DNA of 64,000 bases from JAEKNW01 sp963677815 (GTDB lineage: Bacteria > Cloacimonadota > Cloacimonadia > Cloacimonadales > JAFGVF01). The notes below the pieces were generated by a model, which saw only the letters and a list, made by a program, of their open reading frames with translations, had not been told where the DNA came from and did not search any database. A program made the position numbers and the translations under genes. The stretch lies in NCBI GenBank assembly GCA_963677815.1, contig OY782499.1, positions 2,666,001 through 2,730,000 of the forward strand, written 5' to 3'. Positions 25,237-34,818 of this stretch are shown here, piece by piece (position 1 is the first letter of the stretch; each line of letters opens with the position of its first letter).

Positions 25237-26217
25237 TTATTTAGTCTTTATACTAATAATAAAGGAGTTTGAATGATTGTCAATAGTTAATTTCAATAAT
25301 TTATTAGGTATTTGCTTTTCTAGGAGCTTAAAGCCATATTCTTTGTGTCCTTTAAGTTTTGATAAATCTTTTTTTGTTAAGATTATTTCATTTCTAGTCG
25401 GATTAATTTGTAGATCCTTAATAATTTTTTTGACTAATAAATGTGATCCGACTAATTCTCCAAAGGCTTTATGATAAGGTCCAGCAATTATAGCTTGGTC
25501 ATCTAAACTATCAATCTGAACTCCCATTTTGATAACTTTAATATCATATTCTTGGAAATACTGGAATAAGTCTGCAGAGATTTCAATAGCTTCTTCTAAG
25601 CTTAATGCTTGATATTGACCAGCCCGATAAAGGTCCTCTAATTTAGTAGCTTTCAATACTAAAGTTGGATATATTCTCACAAATTCTGGTTTCAATTCAG
25701 AAGTGATTTTCTTTACTTCTTCTAAGCTTTCAGCAGAGAAACCCGGCAAGCCAGGCATGATTTGGATTCCCAGATTTAGGTTATTTTCTTTAATTAACTT
25801 GCAAGCACTTATTGCTTTAGCTTGATTATAGCCTCTTCTCGAGGCTTGTAAAACCTTGTTATTAAAATCTTGAATCCCAAGTTCTATTGTTCTAACACCA
25901 TATTGCTTTGCTAGATTTATGTCATCTTGAGTTAAACAGTCAGGTCTTGTAGAATATCTAATTCCTGTTTTATCGTCTATAAAAGAAGCTAGTTTCTTAA
26001 ATTGTTCTTCCTGCCAGCCTAGATCAAGAGCTGTAAAAGTTCCCCCGAAGAAAGCAATTTCTTTAACTTTATCAAAGTTTTTCTTACAGAAGTTCGCTAT
26101 GTCATCAAGATGCTCATCCAACGAAAAATGATTAGTCCCTGTGATTAGATATTGGTCACAATAAATACATCTAAACGGACAACCCTTTAGAGGTAGAAAT
26201 ACAGGATATACTTTCAC
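25237..26217 (-). CDS. Radical SAM protein, Elp3-like
   Basis: This 326-residue protein binds a [4Fe-4S] cluster through CPFRCIYCDQ (CxxxCxxC) and shows the radical SAM barrel motifs AFFGGTFTAL and a GLPGFSAESLEEV strand. The order and spacing match the small bacterial Elp3/MiaB-type group whose substrate is unsettled. It lacks an acetyltransferase domain and is much shorter than true Elp3. It starts with GTG overlapping the rnc stop by one base (TAGTG), so its translation depends on rnc. The cytoplasmic role is unknown. Confidence 0.85.
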   Translation of the reverse strand: MKVYPVFLPLKGCPFRCIYCDQYLITGTNHFSLDEHLDDIANFCKKNFDKVKEIAFFGGTFTALDLGWQEEQFKKLASFIDDKTGIRYSTRPDCLTQDDINLAKQYGVRTIELGIQDFNNKVLQASRRGYNQAKAISACKLIKENNLNLGIQIMPGLPGFSAESLEEVKKITSELKPEFVRIYPTLVLKATKLEDLYRAGQYQALSLEEAIEISADLFQYFQEYDIKVIKMGVQIDSLDDQAIIAGPYHKAFGELVGSHLLVKKIIKDLQINPTRNEIILTKKDLSKLKGHKEYGFKLLEKQIPNKLLKLTIDNHSNSFIISIKTK

Positions 26218-26984
26218 TATTTCAGCTTAAGCTTAGTACAAGCAACCATCGCTGCCTTTTGTTGGGCACCCTTCTTGTTAGCACCATTGCCCTTTCCAAA
26301 AGATTCTTCATTAATAAAGACTTCTACGGTAAAGACCTTTTGGTGGTCTGGACCGTTTTCAGAAACTACTTTATAAATTGGTGGCTTTTGATATTTTCCT
26401 TGAGTATATTCTTGCAAAATACTCTTATAATTAATTAGCTCTTCCCTATTTACATAGTTTTCAAACTTATGTAAAATAAACTTTCTAATAAACTTACGGG
26501 CAGCATACATTCCTCCATCCAAATAAATAGCACAGATTAAGGATTCCATAGAATCTGAGACAATTGAAGGTTTCAATCTCCCCCCTGACCTTGCTTCCTC
26601 AGCACTTAATAGCAGATAATCGCCCAAAGATATTTCGTTAGACCTAAGAGTTAAGAATTTTTCTGATACTATCTTGGATTTTAGTTTTGACAAGTTTCCC
26701 TCTTGTTTTTTAGGAAATAAAACAAATAATTCTTCTGCAGTAACTAAACCAAGTACAGAATCACCCAAAAATTCCATTCTTTCAAAAGGGGATAATTGAG
26801 TATTTTCTCTTTCTTCTTTCTTATAATAAGAATCATGAGTTAAAGCATTTCTTAATAAGATAATATTCTTGAATTTGTATTGTATTACTGATTGTAGTTC
26901 CTCTAATTTATTATCCCAGCCTTCTACACACCTTTTATCTACTTTTACGAAGTGATCTATTAAGGATTTAATAAGTTGTTTCAT
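26217..26984 (-). CDS. rnc: Ribonuclease III
   Basis: This 255-residue enzyme cleaves double-stranded RNA in rRNA and mRNA processing. The catalytic signature ERMEFLGDSVLGLV is at about residues 67-80, with the second acidic site in SDSMESLICAIYLDGG. A C-terminal dsRBD (KSILQEYTQGKY ... GKGNGANKKGAQQKAA) completes the usual layout. Length is in the normal range, with about 25 extra N-terminal residues. AAGGAG precedes the ATG. It follows fabF after two hairpins. Confidence 0.96.
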   Translation of the reverse strand: MKQLIKSLIDHFVKVDKRCVEGWDNKLEELQSVIQYKFKNIILLRNALTHDSYYKKEERENTQLSPFERMEFLGDSVLGLVTAEELFVLFPKKQEGNLSKLKSKIVSEKFLTLRSNEISLGDYLLLSAEEARSGGRLKPSIVSDSMESLICAIYLDGGMYAARKFIRKFILHKFENYVNREELINYKSILQEYTQGKYQKPPIYKVVSENGPDHQKVFTVEVFINEESFGKGNGANKKGAQQKAAMVACTKLKLK

Positions 26985-27010
26985 AAATCTCCTTATTCAA
27001 AAGAGACTCT

Positions 27011-27072
27011 GAAAAAAGTAGTAATGCTACTTTTTTCACAGTATCTAAATGAAAGGGGGAATAAAATCCCCC
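27011..27072 (-). terminator. Paired hairpins between fabF and rnc
   Basis: In minus-strand order, GGGGGA/TCCCCC (27072-27055, loop of six) comes 12 bases after the fabF stop. It is followed by an 11-bp stem GAAAAAAGTAG/CTACTTTTTTC (27037-27011) whose arm ends in a T-run. This should reduce read-through into rnc or serve as an RNase III processing site. Confidence 0.65.
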
Positions 27073-27083
27073 AAATATATATT

Positions 27084-28325
27084 TTATTTTACAAATTTCT
27101 TAATTACTATGGCAGAGTTATGACCTCCAAAGCCAAGTGAATTACTTACAGCTGCTCTAACTTCTCTATCTATAGCCTTGTTTGGAGTATAATTAAGATC
27201 ACAATCAGGATCTTGATTCTCATAATTCAATGTTCCATGAATTTTGCTGTCTCTGATAGATAGACAACAAACTATAGCTTCAATACCAGCTGCTGCACCT
27301 AACATGTGTCCAACCATTGATTTAGTTGAACTAATTGCTAGATTTGCACTATGAGCTCCGAATACAGTCTTTATAGCCGCAGTTTCATTCTTGTCATTCA
27401 ATGGAGTTGATGTTCCGTGAGCATTTACATAATCAATATCTTCAGGAACAAGTCCACCATCTTTAATAGCAAAGTCTATTGCCCTAGCAGAACCTTCACC
27501 ACCGTCAGCTGGAGCTGTTACATGATAAGCATCACATGATGCACCATAACCTACTAGTTCAGCATAGATTTTTGCACCCCTAGCAAGTGCATGTTCCATT
27601 TCTTCTAGAACTATCATTCCAGAACCTTCAGACATAACAAAGCCATCTCTTTCATTATCAAAAGGACGACTTGCTTTAGTTGGTTGGTCATTTCTGGTTG
27701 AAAGTGCTTTCATAGCACAGAATCCAGCCATAGCCATAGGATTAACTGCTCCCTCTGCTCCACCACTAACTATAATATCTGCATCACCATATTGAATTGA
27801 TCTAAAGGAAGTTCCGATAGCATGATTTGCACTAGCACAGGCAGAAACCACATTGAAGTTTATTGCTTTAAGATTATTCTCAATTGCAATATGTCCTGCA
27901 GCAATATTTGAAATCATTTTTGGAATGAAAAATGGTCCAACTCTTCTAGCACCTTTATTGAAGTATTTTTCAGTCTCATCTTGGAAAGTCCAAATACCAC
28001 CAATACCAGCACCCATAACACAACCAGCCCTATTTGGGTCAAATGTTCCAGGTGTTAATCCAGCATCTTTTATAGCCTCTCTTGCAGCTACAAGAGCAAA
28101 TTGGGTATATAGATCTAACTTCTTAATCTCTTTCTTTTCAAAATAATCTTCTGCTGTGAAGTCTTTTATTTCACCAGCAATTTTAGATGTAAAATCGGTT
28201 GTATCAAATTTCTCTATCAAACTGATTCCTGATTTACCTGCTAGCAAGTTTTCCCATAAACTAGCAACATTCAACCCTACAGGAGTTACAGCACCCAGTC
28301 CAGTAATTACAACTCTTCTTTTCAT
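27084..28325 (-). CDS. fabF: 3-oxoacyl-ACP synthase II
   Basis: This is a 413-residue condensing enzyme that elongates acyl-ACP with malonyl-ACP. The N-terminus RRVVITGLGAVTPVG, the catalytic Cys in VSACASANHAIG, and the two His in NAHGTSTPLNDKNE and KSMVGHMLGAAAG give the Cys-His-His triad. Length is typical (about 412). It stands after acpP in the fatty-acid operon and is separated from it by a stem-loop. Confidence 0.97.
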   Translation of the reverse strand: MKRRVVITGLGAVTPVGLNVASLWENLLAGKSGISLIEKFDTTDFTSKIAGEIKDFTAEDYFEKKEIKKLDLYTQFALVAAREAIKDAGLTPGTFDPNRAGCVMGAGIGGIWTFQDETEKYFNKGARRVGPFFIPKMISNIAAGHIAIENNLKAINFNVVSACASANHAIGTSFRSIQYGDADIIVSGGAEGAVNPMAMAGFCAMKALSTRNDQPTKASRPFDNERDGFVMSEGSGMIVLEEMEHALARGAKIYAELVGYGASCDAYHVTAPADGGEGSARAIDFAIKDGGLVPEDIDYVNAHGTSTPLNDKNETAAIKTVFGAHSANLAISSTKSMVGHMLGAAAGIEAIVCCLSIRDSKIHGTLNYENQDPDCDLNYTPNKAIDREVRAAVSNSLGFGGHNSAIVIKKFVK

Positions 28326-28353
28326 AAATTTTCCTTAGATTTTATTAAACAAT

Positions 28354-28396
28354 TTTGAGTTAAGCCTTCTCTTTTATAGAAAAGCCTTAACTCAAA
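28354..28396 (-). promoter_or_regulatory. Stem-loop between acpP and fabF
   Basis: An 11-bp perfect stem, TTTGAGTTAAG / CTTAACTCAAA, has a partly paired interior. No strong T-run follows in the minus direction. It may be a partial terminator or stability element that keeps acpP mRNA more abundant than the downstream genes, a common pattern for acpP. Confidence 0.55.
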
Positions 28397-28411
28397 TTAA
28401 TCATGCTATAA

Positions 28412-28645
28412 TTATGCTAATCTTTCTTTTAGATAATTAACAGCTTCACCAACAGATCTTAATTTCTCTTGATCTTCATCTGGAATTTCGATATCGAATT
28501 CTTCTTCAAACTTCATTACAAGTTCTACTGTGTCTAATGAATCAGCACCTAAATCTTCAATAAATTTAGCTTCATTAGTTACTTGACTCTCTTCAACACT
28601 CAATTCGTCAACAATAATTTGTTTTACTTTTGCTTCAATATCCAT
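28412..28645 (-). CDS. acpP: Acyl carrier protein
   Basis: This 77-residue acidic helical protein carries the 4'-phosphopantetheine on the Ser of DLGADSLDTVELVM. Length and the acidic helix II are typical. The start is ATG 28645, with GGAGG seven bases upstream; an earlier ATG (28657) would put the ribosome site inside the gene. It sits between fabG and fabF, as in many genomes. Confidence 0.97.
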   Translation of the reverse strand: MDIEAKVKQIIVDELSVEESQVTNEAKFIEDLGADSLDTVELVMKFEEEFDIEIPDEDQEKLRSVGEAVNYLKERLA

Positions 28646-28686
28646 TATTTCCTCCATGGTTATTTTTTCTTTTTCTTATTATCAAT

Positions 28687-29430
28687 TTACATGATAAGTC
28701 CACCATCAACATTGATGGTCTGACCGGTTATATATTTAGCTCCATCAGAAGCTAAGAATAAGCATACATTAGCGATGTCTTCTGCTTGCCCCATCTTTCC
28801 TAAAGGAATGGCTTTAGCATAACTTTCAACAACATCTTGGCCTAAACTGGCAGTCATGTCAGTTTCAATAAATCCTGGTGCAATTGCATTAGCTCTAATA
28901 TTACGAGAAGCTAACTCCTTTGCTGTAGATTTTGTAAAGGCAATTATACCACCTTTTGAAGCAGCATAATTAGCTTGACCAGCATTACCCATAATGCCAA
29001 TCACTGAAGCAATATTTATTATAACACCACTTTTTTGTTTCATCATATATCGACAAATCTTTTGAGTACAATTATAGGTTCCTTTTAAGTTAACATTAAT
29101 AACTGCATCCCATTCAGATTCTTTCATTCGCATTAAGAGATTATCCTTAGTAATACCTGCATTGTTAATCAAAACATCTAAACTCCCAAGATCATTATTA
29201 ATATCTTTAAAGACTGATGTGACTAAATCGGCATTGGTAACATCTAAGGCATAACCATAGGCTTCAAGATTTTCTTTCTTAAGCTCAGCAATAGCCTTAT
29301 CTACAACTTCCTGATTTATATCAAGAATTACTGTCTTTGCTTGCATTTCAGCAAATTTCTTGGCTATACCGAATCCTATTCCTCTTCCTGAACCAGTGAC
29401 TAATACTACTTTATCTTTCATATTATACAT
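28687..29430 (-). CDS. fabG: 3-oxoacyl-ACP reductase
   Basis: This 247-residue short-chain dehydrogenase uses NADPH to reduce 3-oxoacyl-ACP. The TGSGRGIGFGIA cofactor loop, NNAG (INNAGITKDNL), the catalytic Ser in IINIASVIG and the YAASK pair are all present. ATG 29430 overlaps the fabD end by 8 bp; ATG 29421 is an alternative. Translation is probably coupled to fabD. Confidence 0.97.
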   Translation of the reverse strand: MYNMKDKVVLVTGSGRGIGFGIAKKFAEMQAKTVILDINQEVVDKAIAELKKENLEAYGYALDVTNADLVTSVFKDINNDLGSLDVLINNAGITKDNLLMRMKESEWDAVINVNLKGTYNCTQKICRYMMKQKSGVIINIASVIGIMGNAGQANYAASKGGIIAFTKSTAKELASRNIRANAIAPGFIETDMTASLGQDVVESYAKAIPLGKMGQAEDIANVCLFLASDGAKYITGQTINVDGGLIM

Positions 29431-30370
29431 ATTCTTTAATTACCTCAATAGCATTTTCAATATCATCAAGCTTATCAATATTTACAACTGATGCATTTTT
29501 GTCAATCTTCTTTATCATTCCACTAAGAACTTTTTGCGGACCAAACTCTACAAAAAGCTCTACTCCATTGTTAATCATATACTCAACTGATTCAATCCAA
29601 CGAACAGAAGATGTAACTTGCTTAGCTAAATTTTCTTTTATACTTGTAGCTGAAGTGTGAGCTTGAGCATCAACATTTGAAACAAGAGGAATCTTAGCAT
29701 CTTGGAAATTAATCCTATCCATTTCTTCTTTCAACCATTGGCCAGCTTTTTCAATAAGTGGAGAATGAAATGGGCCTCCCACATTCAAAGGAATAGCTCT
29801 TTTTGCTCCATTTTCTTTAGCTAATTTCATAGCCTTTTCTACACCTGCTTTAGAACCAGAAATTACTGTTTGAACAGGTGAGTTGAAATTAGCAGGTATT
29901 ACTATCCCAGCATCTTCAGCTTCTTTACATACTTTGGTAACTGTTTGACTATCAATACCCATAATTGCCGCCATAGCAAAAGGTTTACCCTCATTAGCTT
30001 CAATCATAAATTGTCCTCTACGATGAACTAAATACATAGCATCAGACAAGGATAAAACACCATTAGCAACTAAAGATGTAAATTCACCTAAAGAATGACC
30101 AGCTACAAATTTTGGATTAACTTCCATTTTATTTGTCAGAGTTTTCCAAGCTGAAATTGAATGAAAAAGAATTGCTGGTTGAGTGAATTTTGTATCTGTA
30201 AGATCAGTATCAGGACCTTCAGACATTATTCTATAAAGGTCAACTTTATTATCATTATCAAATTTATTAATTACTTCTTTTAATTCTTGGTCAACAGCAA
30301 GAAAATCCATTGCCATACCAACATATTGGGCTCCTTGCCCTGGGAACACAAAAGCTATTTTTTCGTTCAT
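29423..30370 (-). CDS. fabD: Malonyl-CoA:ACP transacylase
   Basis: This 315-residue enzyme loads malonate onto ACP. The FVFPGQGAQYVGM start, the nucleophile Ser in AGHSLGEF and the active His near GGPFHSPL are visible. I set the start at ATG 30370, eight bases after GGGAG; the ATG at 30382 precedes that site. Length is normal (about 310). The 3' end overlaps fabG. Confidence 0.96.
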   Translation of the reverse strand: MNEKIAFVFPGQGAQYVGMAMDFLAVDQELKEVINKFDNDNKVDLYRIMSEGPDTDLTDTKFTQPAILFHSISAWKTLTNKMEVNPKFVAGHSLGEFTSLVANGVLSLSDAMYLVHRRGQFMIEANEGKPFAMAAIMGIDSQTVTKVCKEAEDAGIVIPANFNSPVQTVISGSKAGVEKAMKLAKENGAKRAIPLNVGGPFHSPLIEKAGQWLKEEMDRINFQDAKIPLVSNVDAQAHTSATSIKENLAKQVTSSVRWIESVEYMINNGVELFVEFGPQKVLSGMIKKIDKNASVVNIDKLDDIENAIEVIKEYV

Positions 30371-30439
30371 TTTTTCTCCCATAATTAATTTATCTTAATA
30401 AATGAATATTATTCATTTTCTGATAAAAAAAATATTTTT

Positions 30440-31429
30440 CTAGTATCTTATTAAGGCTGAACCCCAAGTAAGTCCTGCACCAAATGAGACCATAAGAAGA
30501 AGATCTCCGCGTTTAATTTTCCCCATTTCTATAGCTTCAGAAATAGCAATAGGGATAGTCGCTGCAGAAGTATTAGCATATCTTTCTATATTAACAATAA
30601 CATGGTCTTTTTCAATCTTTAGTTTTTTTCCTAAAGCTTCGATTATTCTCATATTAGCTTGGTGAGAAATCAACCAGTCAATTTCTGAAATTCTAATATT
30701 ATTTCTTTTAATCAATTTTTCACATGAAGACTGCATAGATTTAACAGCTAATTTAAATACTTTATTTCCATTCATGTGAACAGTATGAAGATTTTGTTTA
30801 ACAGTTTCTTCTGAAGCTGGCATAGCAGAACCACCTGCTGGTTGCACAAGAATATCATCATGTGAGCCATCAGCCTCTAAGTCACCATCGATAAATTCAG
30901 AAACACCGCCGCGTTCGTTACGAGAAACAATTGCTGAACCAGCACCATCTCCAAAGAGAACGCAAGTATTACGATCATTCCAGTTTAGGAAGCGAGAAAG
31001 CAGTTCAACGCCAACCACGAGAATGTTTTTATAAGTACCATTTTCTATGAATTGTTTTGCTACATTTATTCCGTAGATAAATCCAGTACAGCCTGCAGAT
31101 AAGTCAAAAGCAGGAATACCTTTAAGTCCAAGTTTTTTTTGGACTAAACAAGAAGTTGAAGGATAAGAGTGGTCTCCAGAAATTGTAGCAACAATAATCA
31201 ATTCAATATCTTTATATTTCACAGAAGATTTTTCAATAGCATTCAAGGCTGCTTTATATGCTAAATCACTTGTATTTTCATCATCAGCAGCGATTCTTCT
31301 TTCGAACATACCAGTTCTGCTTCTAATCCATTCATCAGAAGTATCAACAATTTTTTCTAGATCAAAATTATTAACAATTTTCTCAGGAACGTAATGTCCA
31401 AAAGAACTAATTTTAGCTTTATACTTCAT
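30440..31429 (-). CDS. fabH: 3-oxoacyl-ACP synthase III
   Basis: This 329-residue enzyme primes fatty-acid synthesis from acetyl- or branched acyl-CoA. Catalytic Cys in LSAGCTGFIYG, His in WLISHQANMRI and Asn in ERYANTSAAT form the triad. The start is ATG 31429 with GAGAGGAAAA upstream. It overlaps the plsX end by 11 bp, indicating coupling. Confidence 0.97.
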   Translation of the reverse strand: MKYKAKISSFGHYVPEKIVNNFDLEKIVDTSDEWIRSRTGMFERRIAADDENTSDLAYKAALNAIEKSSVKYKDIELIIVATISGDHSYPSTSCLVQKKLGLKGIPAFDLSAGCTGFIYGINVAKQFIENGTYKNILVVGVELLSRFLNWNDRNTCVLFGDGAGSAIVSRNERGGVSEFIDGDLEADGSHDDILVQPAGGSAMPASEETVKQNLHTVHMNGNKVFKLAVKSMQSSCEKLIKRNNIRISEIDWLISHQANMRIIEALGKKLKIEKDHVIVNIERYANTSAATIPIAISEAIEMGKIKRGDLLLMVSFGAGLTWGSALIRY

Positions 31430-32426
31430 CTTTTTTCCTCTCAAAATATTCGCTTGAACGTTGAATAAAATCGGTAGCAGCTAATCTACTAGCTAATTTG
31501 ATAGCATTTTTGATAGCCTTACTATTTGATCTTCCGTGAGAAACGATTGGAATACCTCTTAAACCGATTAACAGTGCTCCACCATATTCTGTATGATCTA
31601 ATTTCTTTTTAAGATAATTGAAAACAGGTAGAGAGAGAAGAGCACCAATTTTAGCAACCCAGTCTTTAGCGAATTGTTCTTTTAAAATCTCGAAGATAGC
31701 AAGAGCAGCACCTTCGACAGTTTTGAGCATGACATTTCCAGTAAAGCCATCACAAACTATTACATCTGTAACACCTTTAAGAACGTCTTTGCCTTCAATA
31801 TTACCGATAAAGTTAACATCAGAATCAGCAGCAAGAAGTTTATGAACTTCTTTAGTAAGTTCATTACCCTTTTTATCTTCTTCTCCAATGTTGAGTAGAG
31901 AAACACGGGGATTATCAATTTTATCAATAAATTGAGAGTACATACTACCTAGTTCAGCAAATTGAACTAGATGTTTTGCATCACAATCTGTGTTTGCTCC
32001 GACATCAAGGATAATTTCACTTCCTGATTTTGTAGGAAATGTGATAGCAATTGCAGGTCTAAGAACACCTTTAATTCTCCCTAATACAAAGAGAGAAGTT
32101 GCCATCATAGCACCTGAATTTCCAGCAGAAACTACTGCATCTGCTAGTCCTTCTTTGTGCAGTTGCATAGCTCTGACCATTGAAGAGTCTTTTTTCTTAC
32201 GAGCTGCAACCGAAGGGGCATCAGTCATTTCAATCACTTCAGAAGCGTGAACAATCTCTATTCTTTTTTTATCGTAATAGTATTTTGAAAGTTCTTTATT
32301 TAGGATTTCTTCATTTCCTACTAAAAAAACTTTCTCACAAAGATTTTCTTTGATAGCTAAGACAGCACCTTCCACTTCCGGGAAAGGTGCCTTGTCACTA
32401 CCAAAAGCGTCTAAAGCTATTTTCAT
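31419..32426 (-). CDS. plsX: Phosphate acyltransferase
   Basis: This 335-residue enzyme turns acyl-ACP into acyl-phosphate for phospholipid synthesis. The family N-terminus MKIALDAFGSDKAP, followed by the SAGNSGAMMA and DGFTGNVMLKT blocks, is clear. It starts directly after the rpmF stop with no gap, and overlaps fabH. The rpmF-plsX-fabH order is widely conserved. Confidence 0.97.
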   Translation of the reverse strand: MKIALDAFGSDKAPFPEVEGAVLAIKENLCEKVFLVGNEEILNKELSKYYYDKKRIEIVHASEVIEMTDAPSVAARKKKDSSMVRAMQLHKEGLADAVVSAGNSGAMMATSLFVLGRIKGVLRPAIAITFPTKSGSEIILDVGANTDCDAKHLVQFAELGSMYSQFIDKIDNPRVSLLNIGEEDKKGNELTKEVHKLLAADSDVNFIGNIEGKDVLKGVTDVIVCDGFTGNVMLKTVEGAALAIFEILKEQFAKDWVAKIGALLSLPVFNYLKKKLDHTEYGGALLIGLRGIPIVSHGRSNSKAIKNAIKLASRLAATDFIQRSSEYFERKKDEV

Positions 32427-32603
32427 TTATTCAGCTACTATTACTTCTCTTTTATTATAGTTTCCACAATTTTTGCAAATATGATGTGGTCTAGTAGGTT
32501 CGCCACAACTTGAGCAAGTTGTCCAAGTAGGCATTACAGCCTTGTAATGAGTTCTTCTTTTATCTCTATTACACTTAGATGTTTTTCGTTTAGGTACAGG
32601 CAT
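32427..32603 (-). CDS. rpmF: 50S ribosomal protein L32
   Basis: This 58-residue ribosomal protein translates as MPVPKRKTSKCNRDKRRTHY, followed by a four-Cys zinc ribbon (CSSCGEP ... CKNCG), ending REVIVAE. AAGGAG lies eight bases before the ATG. It is the first gene of the plsX-fab operon, the standard arrangement, and its stop abuts the plsX start. No other protein could fit this position and sequence. Confidence 0.97.
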   Translation of the reverse strand: MPVPKRKTSKCNRDKRRTHYKAVMPTWTTCSSCGEPTRPHHICKNCGNYNKREVIVAE

Positions 32604-32789
32604 TTTTTAGCTCCTTATCTATTTAATTTTTTATTTATATTTATATTTTTTCTTTACGAAATGACAAATTATTTTCTAATATCATAGTGTCAAGCATAAT
32701 CTTAATAGCCTTATTGCTAGGCTTTCAAGTCAATATTTGTCGATTATATATTTTCTTGTCAGTTTGTGAGAAGTTAAATACTTGTCAAA

Positions 32790-34094
32790 TTATATTTGCC
32801 ACTCTTCCAAAATTATCTTTTCTTTAGCTATGTAGTCAGTAGATAATTCGTAAGCGTCTTTAATTCTTGTAATTGTTGCTTTCACTAGAGCTTGGTCATC
32901 ACAATGTAAATATCCTATAATTTCACCTGCTTGAACCTTATCACCAACTTTTTTAAACAATTCTGCACCTGTAGCATAGTTAAGTTGGTCATCAAGTTTC
33001 TTTCTGCCAGCACCGATGCCGACTAGGGCATATCCTATACTCTTGCTATCAATTGATTTAATATAGCCAGATTTATCACTTCTTATTTCAATAATATTTT
33101 TTGTATGTGGTAAAAGGGAATAATCATCAATTATTCTTGGGTCTCCACCCTGAAGCTCAATAAACTTTCGGAAGTATTCCAAAGCTTTACCTGATGTTAG
33201 AGAATCTTCCAGCATTGCAAGAGCCTCTTCTTTTGTTGAAGCAAGCTTACTCATCAAGACCATATTAACAGCCAATGACTTGGTTATTGCATCAATATCT
33301 GGTAGGTTAGCACCCTTTAGGTAGTCAATAGTTTCTCTGATTTCTAAGGCATTTCCTACAGTTTTACCCAAAGGACTATTCATATTAGTAAAGGTAATCG
33401 ATACTTTCTGTCCGAAAGCCTCTCCAGTAAGTTTGAGATACTTAGCTAATTCTCTAGCTTGCTCAAGTGTTTTCATGAAAGCACCTGTGCCGACCTTTAA
33501 ATCCACTGCAAGATTCTGAGCTCCTTCAGCAATTTTCTTACTCATTATACTTGCTGTTATTAAAGGATAACTTTCAACTGTTCCGCTTACATCTCGCATA
33601 GCATAGATAATCTTATCTGCTGGAACTAATTCCTTACTCTGCTGAATGATAGAAAGATTGCTTTCATTAACCATCTTTTTAAACTGGGAGCTATCATAAT
33701 CTGTTCTGAAACCAGGAATAGCTTCTAATTTATCAAGAGTTCCTCCCGTGTGCCCTAAACCCCTTCCTGATATCATAGGAATTTTTACACCAACAGAAGC
33801 TACTAAAGGAGCAAGCATAAGAGTAATCTTGTCACCAACGCCCCCAGTTGAATGCTTATCTACTGTATTCATATGAGCGGGGAAATCAACTCTTACACCA
33901 CTCTTGATATAAACATCAGTTAGAGAGACTATCTCCTCTGTCTCCATTCCTTTAAAGAAAATTGCCATCAGCAAGGCGGACATTTGGTAGTCAGGTATTT
34001 CCCCATCTATATATGAGTTAACAAAATATGTCATTTCTTCCTTGCTAAGCTGTTTTCCTTCTCTTTTCTTTATAATTAGTTCTACTGGATTCAT
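32790..34094 (-). CDS. pdp: Pyrimidine-nucleoside / thymidine phosphorylase
   Basis: This is a 434-residue enzyme for phosphorolysis of thymidine, deoxyuridine or uridine. The signature SGRGLGHTGGTLDKLE and the phosphate-binding KHSTGGVGD are intact. The C-terminal domain (about 340-434) has the barrel-sandwich pattern GDKVQAGEIIGYLH. Whether it is DeoA-type or Pdp-type cannot be settled by eye. AAGGAG lies six bases before ATG 34094; an ATG one codon earlier is possible. It is a single gene. Confidence 0.93.
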   Translation of the reverse strand: MNPVELIIKKREGKQLSKEEMTYFVNSYIDGEIPDYQMSALLMAIFFKGMETEEIVSLTDVYIKSGVRVDFPAHMNTVDKHSTGGVGDKITLMLAPLVASVGVKIPMISGRGLGHTGGTLDKLEAIPGFRTDYDSSQFKKMVNESNLSIIQQSKELVPADKIIYAMRDVSGTVESYPLITASIMSKKIAEGAQNLAVDLKVGTGAFMKTLEQARELAKYLKLTGEAFGQKVSITFTNMNSPLGKTVGNALEIRETIDYLKGANLPDIDAITKSLAVNMVLMSKLASTKEEALAMLEDSLTSGKALEYFRKFIELQGGDPRIIDDYSLLPHTKNIIEIRSDKSGYIKSIDSKSIGYALVGIGAGRKKLDDQLNYATGAELFKKVGDKVQAGEIIGYLHCDDQALVKATITRIKDAYELSTDYIAKEKIILEEWQI

Positions 34095-34278
34095 CATAGT
34101 CTCCTTTTATAAGCTTTAGTTATGCTTTTCACTTTACCTAAAGCTGGGTAATATTTGAATATTCAATTTTTATTTGAGGAAAATTTATGTCAATATTCTT
34201 TTGAAAAACTATAAATTGCTTGACTTATCTCTTTCCTAGTTTTTCTTTTGATTTAGATATAAATAAGGAGTGATAATC

Positions 34279-34818
34279 ATGCATAAAGATATCGAATTGG
34301 TTACCAGAGCTCAAGAGATTTTAAGAGAGATTGCTAGAGGTATTAATCCATTAACCAAAGAAAAGATAGAAGAATCAAACTTTGTAAATAATCCCAAAAT
34401 GATAAGATGCTTTATCTTCTGTGCAGAACAATTGGAAAAAGCAAAAGTATTACCTAAGAATACAAATCCTCATTTTATAATTACTCCCCAGCAAAAAGCT
34501 AATATCATTATAAACTCAGAAACTATAGGTTTTGCTCAATTTGCTAGACTAGTTAATGAAGTTATCGATGAATCTATCAGCAAGAAAGCCTCAGCCCGTA
34601 CTATTATTCAAAGTTTAAAAACGCTTGGAATCCTAGGAGAATTTATCAACAGTAGAAATAAGAAAGAAACTACAGTGCTAGCTAATTCAGCAGACTATGG
34701 ATTTGTTTCAGTTCACAGAGAGATGAATGGAAGAGAATTTGACCAAGTAATGGCCAATCGCCAAGGACAAAAATACTTGCTAGATAATTTAGAGATGTTA
34801 ATGGGAGAGGTTAGTTAA
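34279..34818 (+). CDS. Conserved hypothetical protein
   Basis: This 179-residue cytoplasmic, mostly helical protein begins HKDIELVTRAQEILREIARGINPLTKE and ends NRQGQKYLLDNLEMLMGEVS. No family is recognised. Pattern and size would suit a small regulator or binding protein. The start is ATG 34279, with AAGGAG at 34265-34270; a GTG at 34270 lies inside the ribosome site. It is divergent from the phosphorylase. Confidence 0.65.
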   Translation: MHKDIELVTRAQEILREIARGINPLTKEKIEESNFVNNPKMIRCFIFCAEQLEKAKVLPKNTNPHFIITPQQKANIIINSETIGFAQFARLVNEVIDESISKKASARTIIQSLKTLGILGEFINSRNKKETTVLANSADYGFVSVHREMNGREFDQVMANRQGQKYLLDNLEMLMGEVS

